The notes under the pieces are model-generated. The model saw only the letters and a list, made by a program, of their open reading frames with translations, was not told the DNA's origin and made no database searches. The position numbers and the translations under genes are program-made. From Reclinomonas americana ATCC 50394 (lineage: Eukaryota > Jakobida > Jakobea > Jakobida), in the NCBI GenBank assembly GCA_048213135.1, contig PS015261.1, positions 38,905 to 90,640 on the forward strand: 51,736 nt of DNA. The letters run 5' to 3'. Below, piece after piece: positions 20,834 to 32,700 of the stretch. Positions within the stretch are counted from its first letter, which is position 1. Every line of letters starts with the position of its first letter.

Positions 20834-22286
20834 GTCACACACGCACTTACACTCCTTCTCATTCTCCCATGGCACCTTTTTCCACACACGCATCCGACTG
20901 CGGCCTCCCTCACTTTATCGCTCTGTTTTTCTCGCCCTCCTTACTGGTGTCTCTCTTCTTTATTCCTTTTCTCCCTGCGCAGCCCTGCTCATCATTCTCA
21001 CCACCTCTGTCTCTTTCTCTGCCCAACGCACCTTGTGCTGCATGTCTCACTGTCAAGTCGCTGCATACTCACGACGGAGAAGAACAACACAACAAGGAAG
21101 AAAAGCAAGAAGATGAAGGGGAGAGAAGAGAAGAAATAATAGACCAGGAGAAAAAGGAGCAAGAGGAGAGCAACAAAATACACCTCGTCTCCATACCAAC
21201 ACCATCACATCCCCCTCCCTCCGCCACACCTCCCCCCTTCCCCTTGCCCTCTTCCCCCTTTCCCTTGTCCTCTCTTCCCTCTTCCTCACCTTCCGCCGCC
21301 TCCTTCTCCGCATCCATCAAATCCCCCAGCTCATCCTCCGCCTGCTTGGACTCCTCCAACTCCGCCGCCGCATCCTTCTCCTGCTGCTCCATCTCCACCT
21401 CCAGCTTGCGCGCCTTGCGCTCAAACTTGGTCTCCTTCTCCTCCTCCTCCTCCTCCTCATCATCATCATCGCTGTCACCATGATCCACAACCTCATCCTC
21501 GTCCTCATCGTCATCGTCGTCCTCGTCAAACAACGCCGCCTTCTTGCCCTTCTTCGGCTTCAACCACTTCGCGTTCTCATCAGAGAAGCCCGACTTGGCG
21601 GCCTTCTTCGTCTGCTTGGCGTCGGGAGTGGGCGCATCCGGGTCCACATCCTCCTCCTCCTCATCGCTGTCCATGAGCTCCGGCGGCACCTCATACGCAT
21701 CCGTGTCAAACTCATCGACTTCCTCCATAAAGTCATCCTCTGCACATTGAGCAGTGAGCACAAAGAGAGAGACTAGTCTGTGTGCATGCATGATCGCCCG
21801 ACCTGAGTCATCGCTTCCCATGTCGGCCAGCTGCGCCTCAATGCCATCCGCATCCATCAACTCCATGTCGCCAAAGTCATCTCCGCTCGCCTCATCCTCC
21901 TCCTCAGAGGACGACTGGACGACCAACTGCTTCTTCTTGCCCTTGCCTGCAACAGCAGCGGGCTTGGACTTGACAGCAGTCTTCTTGCTCTTCTTCTGCA
22001 CACCAGCCGCTCTGCACATAGCACGAATGAGCAATGTGCACATATAGTGTAATAATGATGAGAGAGGATATGCACTTGGAGGCAGGCGGAGTGGCCACTG
22101 CCGGGCTGCTGCTCGGGTGGGCTGTGCATGTGAATGTGCACATGGCGCACACACACGCACAAAAACAAACACACGAACGCGCGCAATCAGCCGCTGAGGC
22201 AAACAGAGGCGGATAGAGAGAGTGGGGGGTGGCGTACCTCGAGTGCTCACTCGTCGTCGTTGCACTTGCTTGCCACCGCCCTTCAT
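18392..22286 (-). CDS. NOP2: NOP2/NSUN1-type 25S/28S rRNA cytosine-C5 methyltransferase
   Basis: Minus-strand exons: 22286-22251, 21995-21803, 21739-21290, 20285-20149, 20079-19786, 19713-19614, 19550-19461, 19399-19260, 19198-19098, 19026-18970 (into gap), 18949-18592 and 18525-18392. The N-terminus is Lys-rich then very acidic. The core has the NOP2 block YYGYVPYLIEKF, the substrate region IRVNTLRTRRRDLAQALI, the SAM motif LDMAAAPGGKTSYI, motif IV DAPCSGLG with the resolving Cys, and YSTCTVTVEENEAV with the catalytic Cys, then RVYPHTHNMDGFYIA. The tail is acidic then Lys-rich (nucleolar-type). In the known family this enzyme methylates one cytosine of large-subunit rRNA and is needed for 60S assembly. 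The 20-N gap at 18950 removes about 35 residues expected between VIDYAL and the RVYPH block. The start is chosen at 22286 because GTGAGC follows 12 codons later in phase. Confidence 0.94.
18950..18969. other. 20-N placeholder gap inside the NOP2 gene
   Basis: It interrupts coding sequence between the catalytic TC motif and the HNMDGF block. Family comparison from memory predicts roughly 30-40 residues here, so the gap is larger than 20 bases. Confidence 0.95.
20404..20880 (-). repeat. Degenerate tandem repeat (~100-113 bp) in the large NOP2 intron
   Basis: Four to five diverged units share CATTCTCC..GGCACTCTCAG, then GTCTGTCTGTTTCACACCCA and GATATRACTGAAG, separated by TC-rich filler. The shared AGNGTCT block recurs at about 20438, 20536, 20649 and 20753. 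They lie in the 1,004-bp intron between exons at 21290 and 20285. Confidence 0.6.
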
Positions 22287-22339
22287 TGAAATAAGTACGA
22301 ATGAGGACAGAGCGAGCAGCGACTGTCCATCGCCGAGTT

Positions 22340-23060
22340 CTCGATGTTGCTGAACTCTTGTGATCGTACGCTGCAGAAGAGTAGACGAGAGTGCACTGCG
22401 CGATCCGCAGAGAAAGAACGAGCAGGAATTAATTCGAATTGACCACGTGCACTGCATGCGCATGCAGCGTTCGCGATCGAATTCGAATTCTTCGCTCTTG
22501 ACTTTGCTGATCGCTTCTCTCGAAATAACACGCTGTAGAAGTGTATGAGGGGGTGCAGGGCGCGATCAACAGAGAGAAAATGAGAGGGAATTCGTTGTGT
22601 AATCACCGGAAGACAACTGCAATGCCGAAGCGTTTTCTCGTTCCTGCTCCCTTGTCGATCGCTTCTCTTGCATTCCCGTAGTACAGAAGGGAAACGCGGA
22701 GTGCAACGTGCGATTGGAGGCGGAAAAATGACAGCGCGGACGTCGACGTTGAGTAAAGCGAACAGGAACTGTACATCAAACCGTTTTCGCTGCTGCTGCG
22801 CTGTCGATCGCTTCTTTTGCATTCCTATGCTGCAGAAGAGTAAGAGGGAGACTATTGTGCGATCCGAAGCGCAAGAATAGCAACGCATTCGTTGTGTAAA
22901 GCGAACCGGAACTGTACATCGCACCGTTTTCTTGCTCCTGCTTCGCCGTTGATCGCCTTTTTGAATTTCCCGCTGCAGAAGAGTAAAAGGGAGACTATTG
23001 TGCAATCCAAAGCGAAAAAACGACAACGCATTCGTTGTGTAATGACCAGAGGACAGATCC
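22340..23060. repeat. Five degenerate tandem repeats with ~147-bp period
   Basis: GATCG(CTTCTYTTGCATTCC) landmarks start at 22362, 22509, 22657, 22806 and 22951, spacings 147, 148, 149 and 145. Each unit then has CTGCAGAAG or a variant, GAGGGAGAC or similar, GTGCGATC with a GAAAAA or CAAGAAT stretch, and usually ATTCGTTGTGTAA before the next unit. The array fills almost all of the 816 bp between the ATGs of NOP2 (minus) and the gene at 23103 (plus). A 322-codon minus-strand open frame runs through it, probably because the units lack stops in that frame. Confidence 0.75.
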
Positions 23061-23102
23061 ACCGCGAGCAGCATCTGTCCACTGTGACACTCTCTCTTCC
23101 TG

Positions 23103-23515
23103 ATGCGTGCGCCGTCACTGGTGACAGTGGCCGGCATTGCGCTGGTACTCCTCTCGCTCATTGTTCTAATGAGCAACAGCGCAGCGCTGTCACGATGGCG
23201 CTTCTCGGCATCGTCATCGTCGACATGGCCACGCAAACAATCGCCTTCCACGCTTTCGTCATCTTCCGCCTCGTCTTCGCATTCATCGCCATCATCAGCA
23301 GTGAAGAGAGAGACAGGCGCAGCTTCATTAGTTGCAAAGGATGTCGTGCAACCAGGTGACGTCCGATCTCACTCATTGCCTCATACTTACTCTCTGAGAG
23401 AGTTGCACTGTGCTTGTCATGTTGTCCTTCCTCTTTCTCTCTCTCACTCTCTCATTCACTCACTCGCTCACTCTCTCACACTCATATTTCCGTCTCTATG
23501 CGTCACTCATTCACT

Positions 23516-23564
<49 letters not shown>

Positions 23565-24376
23565 NNNNNNNNNNNNNNNNNNNNNNNNNNNNNNNNNNNN
23601 NNNNNNNNNNNNNNNNNNNNNNNNNNNNNNNNNNNNNNNNNNNNNNNNNNNNNNNNNNNNNNNNNNNNNNNNNNNNNNNNNNNNNNNNNNNNNNNNNNNN
23701 NNNNNNNNNNNNNNNNNNNNNNNNNNNNNNNNNNNNNNNNNNNNNNNNNNNNNNNNNNNNNNNNNNNNNNNNNNNNNNNNNNNNNNNNNNNNNNNNNNNN
23801 NNNNNNNNNNNNNNNNNNNNNNNNNNNNNNNNNNNNNNNNNNNNNNNNNNNNNNNNNNNNNNNNNNNNNNNNNNNNNNNNNNNNNNNNNNNNNNNNNNNN
23901 NNNNNNNNNNNNNNNNNNNNNNNNNNNNNNNNNNNNNNNNNNNNNNNNNNNNNNNNNNNNNNNNNNNNNNNNNNNNNNNNNNNNNNNNNNNNNNNNNNNN
24001 NNNNNNNNNNNNNNNNNNNNNNNNNNNNNNNNNNNNNNNNNNNNNNNNNNNNNNNNNNNNNNNNNNNNNNNNNNNNNNNNNNNNNNNNNNNNNNNNNNNN
24101 NNNNNNNNNNNNNNNNNNNNNNNNNNNNNNNNNNNNNNNNNNNNNNNNNNNNNNNNNNNNNNNNNNNNNNNNNNNNNNNNNNNNNNNNNNNNNNNNNNNN
24201 NNNNNNNNNNNNNNNNNNNNNNNNNNNNNNNNNNNNNNNNNNNNNNNNNNNNNNNNNNNNNNNNNNNNNNNNNNNNNNNNNNNNNNNNNNNNNNNNNNNN
24301 NNNNNNNNNNNNNNNNNNNNNNNNNNNNNNNNNNNNNNNNNNNNNNNNNNNNNNNNNNNNNNNNNNNNNNNNNNNN

Positions 24377-24453
<77 letters not shown>

Positions 24454-26311
24454 CCCTCCCTCCACACTCACTGTTCCTCTCCCGGGATTCCTTCCTCTAC
24501 ACAACAGGTTTTACCGAGAGTATGCTCAACTCGGCCTCGGAGGTCGAGAGTCATCGAACAGCAGTCGTACCTCCGTCATCATCCCCGTCATCGTCATCAA
24601 GTGCGTGCTTGGATGCTGTGCAACAAGCGGGATTCAATCGTCGTGTGTACACGTGGATCGCCAAGGCTGTGCGGCACAAGCTCATGTTTCGTTCCGATGG
24701 ATGGCTGCCTGCCGTACTACACTCCTCATGCTCATCCATCATCGCCACCAGTCATCCATTGTTGAGCGAGCTGGCGACGTATGCGCATGGCGATGTGGAG
24801 ATGTGCCCCGAGTCGCTGGAGGTGGTGCAGCAGCGGCTTTTTGAGGGCGACAATGCGCAGGCGATCAATCATATCATGTTGCATTTGTATGGCGATAGTG
24901 CGACGGCGCATCAGGTGCCGCGGGCGCCGGAGAAACAGGAGGAGGTGTTGTCGGTGGGCAAGCAGCTGGGATTCAGTGTGAATCCGTCGTTCCGCGATAG
25001 GTGAGCGCCGCGTATTGCTGCCTCATTGCGGCGGCCAGCTTCTCACTCGCGGCTGTGCAGTCGGAGCGATTTGGATATCACGAGTCTGTCGCCGACACTG
25101 GCTGGCGACTTCCAGGCCCGGCAAGTGTTTGGCGACATGGCAGCCACGGTGCCACTGGGACTGGCGGCGCACTGCTTGACGGCGATGCCCGACTGGATTG
25201 GTGTTCGCCATGCGTCGACACCGGAGCCGCCATGTGACGGATTCGACACGTACGTGTTCCCGTCACCGTCGGCGCTGTCCACGGCCACCAATCAGACGCT
25301 CTTTGTGTGGGCCGCACAACCGCTGCCCGAGCGCGGCAGGGATGTGCAGAGCGAGGATCTGGGGAGGAATGGTGCGCCGTATGTGGAGTACGTCAATGCG
25401 CTAGTGCAAAACATGTTTGAGACGCCGCGGCCTGTGCGGTTACTCCATTTGTCGCGCACGGCGCTCGCCGGGGAGATTCCGCGCGGTGCCACGCAGTTTG
25501 TCGCGCACAAGTCGGTGTGGAGGTGCGAACACTATACGACAAGAGGGGGAGAGAAGGGGGAAGGGAGAGGGGAACATGTGTGTTTGATTGGTGCTCATGT
25601 CTGTGTGGTCAGGGACCTGGCCAAGCTGCACACGTTGTTCTTTGCGTATTTTTACGCGACGACGAATGGCGAATGTCCGTTTACAACACGCGAGCCGCGG
25701 CGGTGCTCGGTGGAGGTGGCGGAGAGGTTATGGCTGGCGTTTGCCATGATGGAGGAGCATCAGGTTTGTTNNNNNNNNNNNNNNNNNNNNNNNNNNNNNN
25801 NNNNNNNNNNNNNNNNNNNNNNNNNNNNNNNNNNNNNNNNNNNNNNNNNNNNNNNNNNNNNNNNNNNNNNNNNNNNNNNNNNNNNNNNNNNNNNNNNNNN
25901 NNNNNNNNNNNNNNNNNNNNNNNNNNNNNNNNNNTCCCCCTTGCTCTCCCCCCTTGCTCTCCCCCTTACCCTTTCCCTTGCTCTTCCCCCTTGCTCTTCC
26001 CCCTTGCTATTCCCCCTTGCTCTTCCCCCCATCTCTTCTCCCTCCCCTCACCCTTTCCCTCATTGCAGCTGGCCATCTTCCACCCCAACGATGTAACATA
26101 CGAACAATGCCCGGTGCCGCGGCAATACTCCGCAGGTGGTTTCACGGAACAGAAACCACACTTTTCACAATCGCTGGTCGATCGCCTCTTTGACGCGCTC
26201 ATGCAATGCAATGAGCTGGCCGCCGCCGAGCATCGCAGCGCCTTCTCCTCCTGGATCTCGCCGCTGGCGAGGTTATTCACACCACAACCGAACCATCACA
26301 AGCAGCCATGA
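23103..26311 (+). CDS. Type II membrane or secreted protein of unknown function
   Basis: Visible exons: 23103 to ~23357 (ATG; GTGACG donor), ~24510-25001, ~25061-25522, ~25614-25763 and ~26069-26311. Phases are consistent. The N-terminus has a hydrophobic anchor (LVTVAGIALVLLSLIVLM) after two basic-poor residues, then a Ser-rich stalk. The lumenal part includes RRVYTWIAKAVRHKLMF, VVQQRLFEGDNAQAINHIML, DFQARQVFGDMAATVPLGLA, YVEYVNALVQNMFETPRPVR, KLHTLFFAYFYATTNGECPF and LVDRLFDALMQCNELAAAEH. This looks like a folded lumenal enzyme or receptor domain, with several Cys, but I do not recognise it. Intron 1 contains (TC)n and an 812-N gap that may hide further exons. The promoter is the ~147-bp repeat array. 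Confidence 0.75.
23565..24376. other. Assembly gap (812 N) inside a (TC)n tract
   Basis: Perfect (TC)n lies directly on both sides (23517-23564 and 24377-24448), so at least part of the gap is unresolved microsatellite. Confidence 0.99.
25771..25934. other. Assembly gap (164 N) in an intron
   Basis: It follows a GTTTGTT donor at 25764 and is followed by CCCCCTTGCTCTT repeats leading to a CATTGCAG acceptor. Confidence 0.99.
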
Positions 26312-26775
26312 CGCTGGTCTTTCGCCGTTGTTTATTGTAAAGACCTTCGTGGTGCTTGTATTGTAATTAATCGAGGGCTGCGTGATAAGCAAAGGCTGAG
26401 GGGATTGAGGAGATCTTGACGTGCCAGCTGTGAAGGAAGGGTCACAAGATAGTGTCGAGATCACGGTTCTCGTGTCAGGGACTTCCGTCCAGGATCACGC
26501 CAGGGAGCCTGTCGTCGGCCGCCACCACCGTGCTCGAAGTCGACAACCCACCCAACACCTCGAGCTACGAGATCGACAACACGGTGTGGACTGTGGCCGT
26601 TATAGGCATCGATTTTTTCCTCGTTTTCTTCGCGACCGACTCAGTTTCTGGTACTCTCTCAGGATGGATCATCATGCAACTGTGTTGTTGTTGTTGTTGC
26701 CAGCCCTACAAAAGCCGTTCTGTAAGCCTCGAATTTTGGCGGGAACATCGATCGTTGGCACCGAGAGCGATCGCA
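26312..26775. other. Intergenic region with a dispersed repeat fragment
   Basis: No start codon with good coding sense. A plus-strand open stretch (26500-26700) with a hydrophobic segment (WTVAVIGIDFFLVFFA) lies partly inside the repeat shared with 4731-4850 and lacks an ATG, so I do not call it a gene. The repeat is followed by a GTTGTTGTTGTTG run. Confidence 0.5.
26610..26705 (+). repeat. Dispersed repeat, second copy of 4731-4850
   Basis: Shares AGTTTCTG, CTCTCTCAGGAT, ATCATCATGCAACTGTGTTG and an upstream TTTTTTCC block with the copy between the secreted-protein genes. Same orientation. Confidence 0.5.
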
Positions 26776-29700
26776 ATGGTGCACCTCCCTCTCTCCCTCC
26801 CTCTCCCCTGACTCTCATCGCTCACTGCCTCACACAGTTGATCATTCGACGATTGCCATCGTCCCCAGAGGAGCACTGCTCAGTGAGCGTGCGCGAAGAC
26901 AACACATCACACGAGACACTGGTACTCTCACTCTCTCTCTTTCTCACACTCTCTCACACACTCACACTCTCTATCTCCCCCTCACAGGTGGTCACCTCAT
27001 ACCCTCTGCGCACACTTCGCCAATCGGTGCCGGCAATGCCGACCGATCAACAACAACAACAACAAGAGGAGGAGACAGTGATCGCCGCCAACACCCTTCT
27101 TCCTGCACACGCAGGCACACAACACACCAACGAACTGTTTACAGTACCGCTGATCGCCAGCTGGTTGCTTTACACACTGGCACCGACGCAATTCGCCCAC
27201 GAGCTGCGACGACAATCGAGAAACGAGCACGAGTTGTCTGCGTCTGTGTCTGCGGTGTCGAGTGAGATGGTGGACGCGTTGCGCAAACGCGTGGTCGATA
27301 TGCATGTCAAGCACATGTCGCGGGCGTTGAGTGAGGAGCAGCTGGGAATCGTTGAGCAGGCGTTGCAGAGGGATGTGCGCGAGCTGTTGCCGCCGGAACA
27401 AGAGGGATTGGCGGCGATGCTGTCGTGGGTGCGCGACTTTGTCTGCTGCTGTCTGAGCGCAGTCTGGCGTGTTCATCTCTTGTGTGTATGTGCAGCGGAG
27501 ATCGATGAACGAGAATGTGTCGGTCATTACGCGCGTTCGCAAGCTCGTGGAGAGTCGTCGTGCTGCTGGTGCTGGTGGTTCGCCATCGCCGGCGGAGCAG
27601 CTGGCGGTGCATCTGCGTGATATCGTTGCGCGTGGGCCGGCGTGGATTCGTCAGCTGGCGCGTCTGGCCGAGGCGTTGCAGGCGACACAGATGCAGTTGT
27701 GTTTCTTCCTTATATCCTTCCCACTCTTCTCGCTCTCACACCCGCTGGCAGACGAGAATGCCTGAAGCTGATCGCCGAGTTGCAACCCGAAGCACCCTCG
27801 CCACTGGCGTCGGCGAGTCCAGCTGCACCGCGTCGCGCCAGTGCGACTCCATCGACGCCATTCGATGACGAGGATTTTCACAGTGCGCCTTCACGACCGC
27901 AGCAGCGGCCGAGCATCTTGCTGGGTGCGGCGACGCCGACTGGCCTCGACTCGCCGTGGCGCGGGAATGGCGAGGCCGTCAGTACGCCATTCGATTCGCC
28001 GCCGACCTCGGCCAAGGACAGCGATAGCTTGGTGGAGCAGGGCGACAATGCGTCGGGCGATGAACTGCAGATCGATCCCGACGATTTGTTGTCGGGGCGC
28101 TCTCCCGTGCTGGTGAATCCGCACTGGCGTGGCGAGGATCGCTCTCCGTCGCTGCAGACAAGCGACGACGGCGGTTCGGTGTCACCTGTGGGTTTCTCGG
28201 GCGCGCAGTCGCCCGCTGAAGTCAGTGCGGCCATGGTGCCTCCGCTCGGCAGTCTGGCGTCCCTGCTGACCACCCTCGAGGCCGTGTCGCCGTCACAATT
28301 GCCGTCGACCGACCTGTCGCCAGCGCCACCACCCAAGCCACCGCTGCATTCGCCGCCGCGCACCGAGCTGCAGCAGCTGGCGCTGGTGGACGTGCATCAG
28401 CTGTCGTCCTCCTCTGCGGAGCAGCTCAACAGTTCGGTGCGGCGGCGGGCTGCCACTCTGCCGAGCATCGACACCACTGTGTCAGTCTCCTCGCCAGCAC
28501 TGGCAGCTGCAGCGGCAGGCAGTCGTGCATCACCCACTTCGCAGTCACGGGCGTCGCCTCTCGGCAAGCCGCCGCGCTCGCCTCCACCTGTCAGCCGCTC
28601 TGCATCGCTGCCGCCATCGCCGCTGGTGCTGGGCGCGGCGGGGACCGCGAAAGCTGCAGTGGTGCGGCCGCATGACGGTGATGCCATGGTCCGTTCGTTT
28701 GAGGGCTACGTGAGTACGACTCGTCGCTTTCCCCTCAACGCCCCTTGCATCCCCTGACGCCTGTTGTATCAGATCAACGACGAAAAGAATAGTGTGGTGG
28801 CCGCGCTGCAGCGCGAGCTGCGACGCGTAACGCAGGAGCGAATTGACGCGCAGCGGAAAGCGTTTGAGATGAAACAACGGTTCTGTGCAATCGCCAAGCG
28901 GTGATTGACGCGCCACCCTTTGTGCTCACCCTCTCTGCCTCCTCTTTGTAGGTACGAGCAGTATGCCGACGTGCACAAGGTGGACGGCCGCGTTCCCGTG
29001 GATCCCGGCGCGTTTCGAAAAGCCGAGGCGGAGAATGCCGTGGTCGCCGGCAACCTGCAAGTGCTGAGCAAGATGGAGACGCACCTGAAAAAGGCAATTG
29101 CCGACGAGGTGGAGGCCATTAGGAAATTGGAGGGCGAGCGTCACGAGTGGGAGACCAAGGTTGGTGCCATCCATCGCGTGCATGTCTTTGATCGTATGCA
29201 CTCAACTCTCATGCCCATGCACAGCAATTCATCGCCGAGGAGAAGGTGCAGCTGCAGCAGGTGCTGCAGGAGTTGCGCGAGAATCTCCAGCGGCTAGAGG
29301 CGCAGACTGCGCACATGCGCAGCATGAAGGTTCGATCGCCCCGCGCCGAGCGCATGTCGTCCCCCCTGCTCACTGCAATGTAGAATGAGCTGCAACGGCT
29401 GAAAACGGTGCGGGCCAACGAGGAGGCAGAGTTGCGCCGACTGCAGAGCACCTACACGCAGCTGCTGGACAAGGCGAGCGCCATGCAGGAGCAGGATCGC
29501 CGAAGCGCGCCGCTGGGTTTGGAGTCGAGCGCTGACGATGTGGCCGAGGCCCTGGAATCCGACATTGTCACCGTCGATCAGCTGCAGGCCGAGCACGACG
29601 CTCTGCATCAGCAACTCCGCGAACTCACCGAGCAAGTGGCCAGTGAGCGCCAAGTGCGTTGACAATCACTCTCCGTGTGCTTCAACCTCACTCTCACCAA

Positions 29701-32700
29701 CCCACCCACCCACCTGCCATCGCTCACAGACGGTGGAGGAGATGGAAGGCGTCAACAGCAGCCTCCTTAACGAGATCCGGCAAGTGGCGGAGAAGGTTCA
29801 TGTCTTTTCTACCACGCCCTTCAAGGAGCACAGCCGAGCGGCGCTGGCCTCGCCGCCAAGCCCAGTCCGCACTGCTCCTCCCCAGCATTCTACAATGGCG
29901 GTGGCGGCGGCGGCCGCGGCATCGGTGCCTGCAGCGCAATCGGTCGCGACGCTGCTTGCTCAACGCCCCGAGTTTATTGGCCACCATCGCGACTCCAGTG
30001 ACCACATTTTCGGGGCGTTCCCGCGACTGCTGCGTTCGTCGCCACCACCACCACCCGGCATTGGACCGTTGCCGCCGGATCCGTTCTCTCGGACGCACGC
30101 GGCGAGTCACGGGTGGGCGGAGGAGCAGCAGCAGCAACACGCAGGGCCACTGTGGAGCTCGACAGGCGGCACACGCGGCTTGGCTCACCTGTACAATGCT
30201 CAACGAGCCACACCCATACCGCGCTCTATCGACCGCGATGTACAGCAGCTGCTGGGACCGCCGCCTGCTGCGCCCTTTGGGTCGCGGTACAGCGACAATG
30301 GCTCACCGCAGGCCTTCCTCCCCGACGGCAACGGCGACGGCGGTGGCGTGGTCATCACGCACGAACAGGTGCGGGCACGGCCTCGCGCCGCCTCTGCCAG
30401 TGGCCGCGTGCTGTCGACACGATCGTCGCGACCGTCGTCCCCCATGGTGTCACCGCAAAAGGTGAGCGTCAGCGTGCAGACGCAGGCACTTGCAGCAGCA
30501 CCGCCTGTGGCAGCGAAAGCTCCTCAACAGCAGCAACAACAGCAACAGCAACGCGCACCACCTGCTGCTGCACAGGCATCGACAACAGCAACGACGCCAG
30601 CACCAGCCGCCAATGCCGTGGGAGCCCGAAAACCATCGCGCGCCACCCCCGCCGCACCGCCATCACCAGTAGCATCGATGCACGCGGCTGCCGCAGCGGC
30701 GGTGGCTTCCGCGGCCGTGTCACCGGATGCCGCTGCCGCGAGGTCGCGAGCACAACCTTCCGTCGCTACCGCGGCATCACAGCCCGCCCGCCAGGTCGAG
30801 CGTTCGTCCAGCTTGCCGCGACGACGTCCTACCAATGACGAGCGGCCTTCTGATGTGCGGCGGCAACCACAGTCACCACCTCGTGCCACCGCCCCGCAAC
30901 AAATGGCACCTCCACCTCGGCAGCAGTCGCCGCCTCCGCCACCTCCCCAACCTGTTGCGGCTTCTGCGACAGTGAGACCATGGCGCCGACCGCCGGCGAC
31001 CAACGATACCGCACCGTCACCAAAAGCGTCGTCGTCGCCACCCATTGTGGTGATGGAGGGCAAGAAGCGACCGGCGCACGTGCCGCAGCCGTCGTCGTCG
31101 CCACCGCCGGCACGTCCGGGAGTGGCCCGAAAGATGGCCGAAAAGCAGCGATTGGAGGCCAGCGAGACAGATCGTGCGTTGCATGGCGCACATGCACAAT
31201 CATCGCCCCCTCGGCGACCGTCGCCGCCACCCAGCTGTTGCGTACACACCATAGTTTCCACACATGTTTGATTCTTCGCTCATTTTTGCGTAAATCGCAG
31301 ACCTCCGCCACGATGGACACAGCAACGACCATGAATTGCCTCTGGGCGGCGATGACGAGCGTCGACGTGGTGGTACGGATGACACGACGGCGCTGTCGGC
31401 GGAGCACGGGTCGCCACCGTCCCAGTCGTGGATCCCGGAACGCGATTTCTCCTTCATGATGCAGCAGCACGGCTTGTCTTCGCAAGTGCCCACGATGAGC
31501 GACGACGACGACTACAATGTCGTCACTGATGAAGATGCGCAGCCGGTGGAGCCGCAGCCCATCATCCGCCGACCACACCCACCACCGTTCATGTCACCCA
31601 TTGTCGCTGTTCCCGACGACGACGACGATCCCTCGAATGATGGTCGTACGAGGTTTGTCGCAGTTTACGTGTACCTTGTCTGCCGACAACTCGCATGTCT
31701 GACCTGTTGGATGTGGCGCAGTGAGCGTGAGAGTGCAGGCGATCGCACACCCAACAACGACTCGGGTTCCGTGTCCGCCGACAGCCCTCGACGTGGAGTC
31801 CGCGACGTGTCGCCAGAGGAGCAAGCAGGAGAAGGAGAAGACGAAGATTACGAGGAGAGGTACGACGATCGAGAGACTGGTGATGATGGCGACGACGAAG
31901 AGCAGGGGCATTCTGATCCGCGGGAGCGAGGCGACGACGGGGACGGTGACAATGAGGAGGTGGAAGGTCACGGGGAGGACGATGAGGAGTTGATTGTGCA
32001 CCACGCTCCACCGCGGAGACGCACAGGTGCAGTACGGCCGCCTCCACGACTGGCGGTGCAGGAGCGAGAGAGCAGAATAGCTGGTGAGTTGTGCGTGGGG
32101 TGGATGATGAAGTTGCGCACCTCTTGATTCTCACGGGCGAGCTGCAGAGCAACGTGCGGCTGTTCGCAGCGCCAGTGTCGGTGCACGTCGTCGACCAACT
32201 CCAGTGCGAAGTGCGTCGCACGTGGATCCAGTGGTATGCCGAAAGAGCATTGCGCGCACTTCGCTTCACTGCCTCATGTCGCGGTTCGCACAGAATGCAC
32301 GACCCAGCTTCCATGCCTCGTCGGGCAGCATCTCTCCCACGCGTCGCTCGCTGGCTGGTGGCTCCATGCTGTCGGTGGTGAGCTCAGGAACACAGAGAAA
32401 CAGGAGCCGCAGTGGTGCGACGCTCACTTTTTTGTTCAGAACTCGGACACGTCACGTGCGCTGGACCCAGACACGGCTCGCCGACTGGCGCAGCGTCGGG
32501 CTGCGGCGATTCATGTGTGTGACAATGTGCTTCTTGCTCTCGTTGCTCTAGTGGAGGCTCATCCTTTTCTTCGAAAACGTGCAGCGCCAGGAGAAAGAAA
32601 AGGAACGCCTGGAAAAGGTGCGAGAGGAGGAGAAGAGGCGGCGTCTTGCCGAGCTGGATTCACTGCGTGCGGAGATTGCGCGCCAGCGAGCCGACAATAC

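Noticed and set aside
22340-23060. CRISPR array
   Set aside because: Units are degenerate, contiguous and ~147 bp with no unique spacers, and the DNA is eukaryotic.
22283-23251. 322-codon minus-strand open frame over the tandem repeats
   Set aside because: It exists because the repeat units have no stop in that frame. It overlaps the NOP2 start and the first exon of the plus gene, and the translated units show no protein-like constraint.
23103-25004. One 633-codon frame through the 812-N gap
   Set aside because: The gap length is not reliable and (TC)n translates as Ser/Leu. Exons on each side are joined by splicing instead.
26452-26811. Plus open frame with a hydrophobic segment
   Set aside because: It has no ATG, begins just after a stop and overlaps the dispersed repeat shared with 4731-4850.
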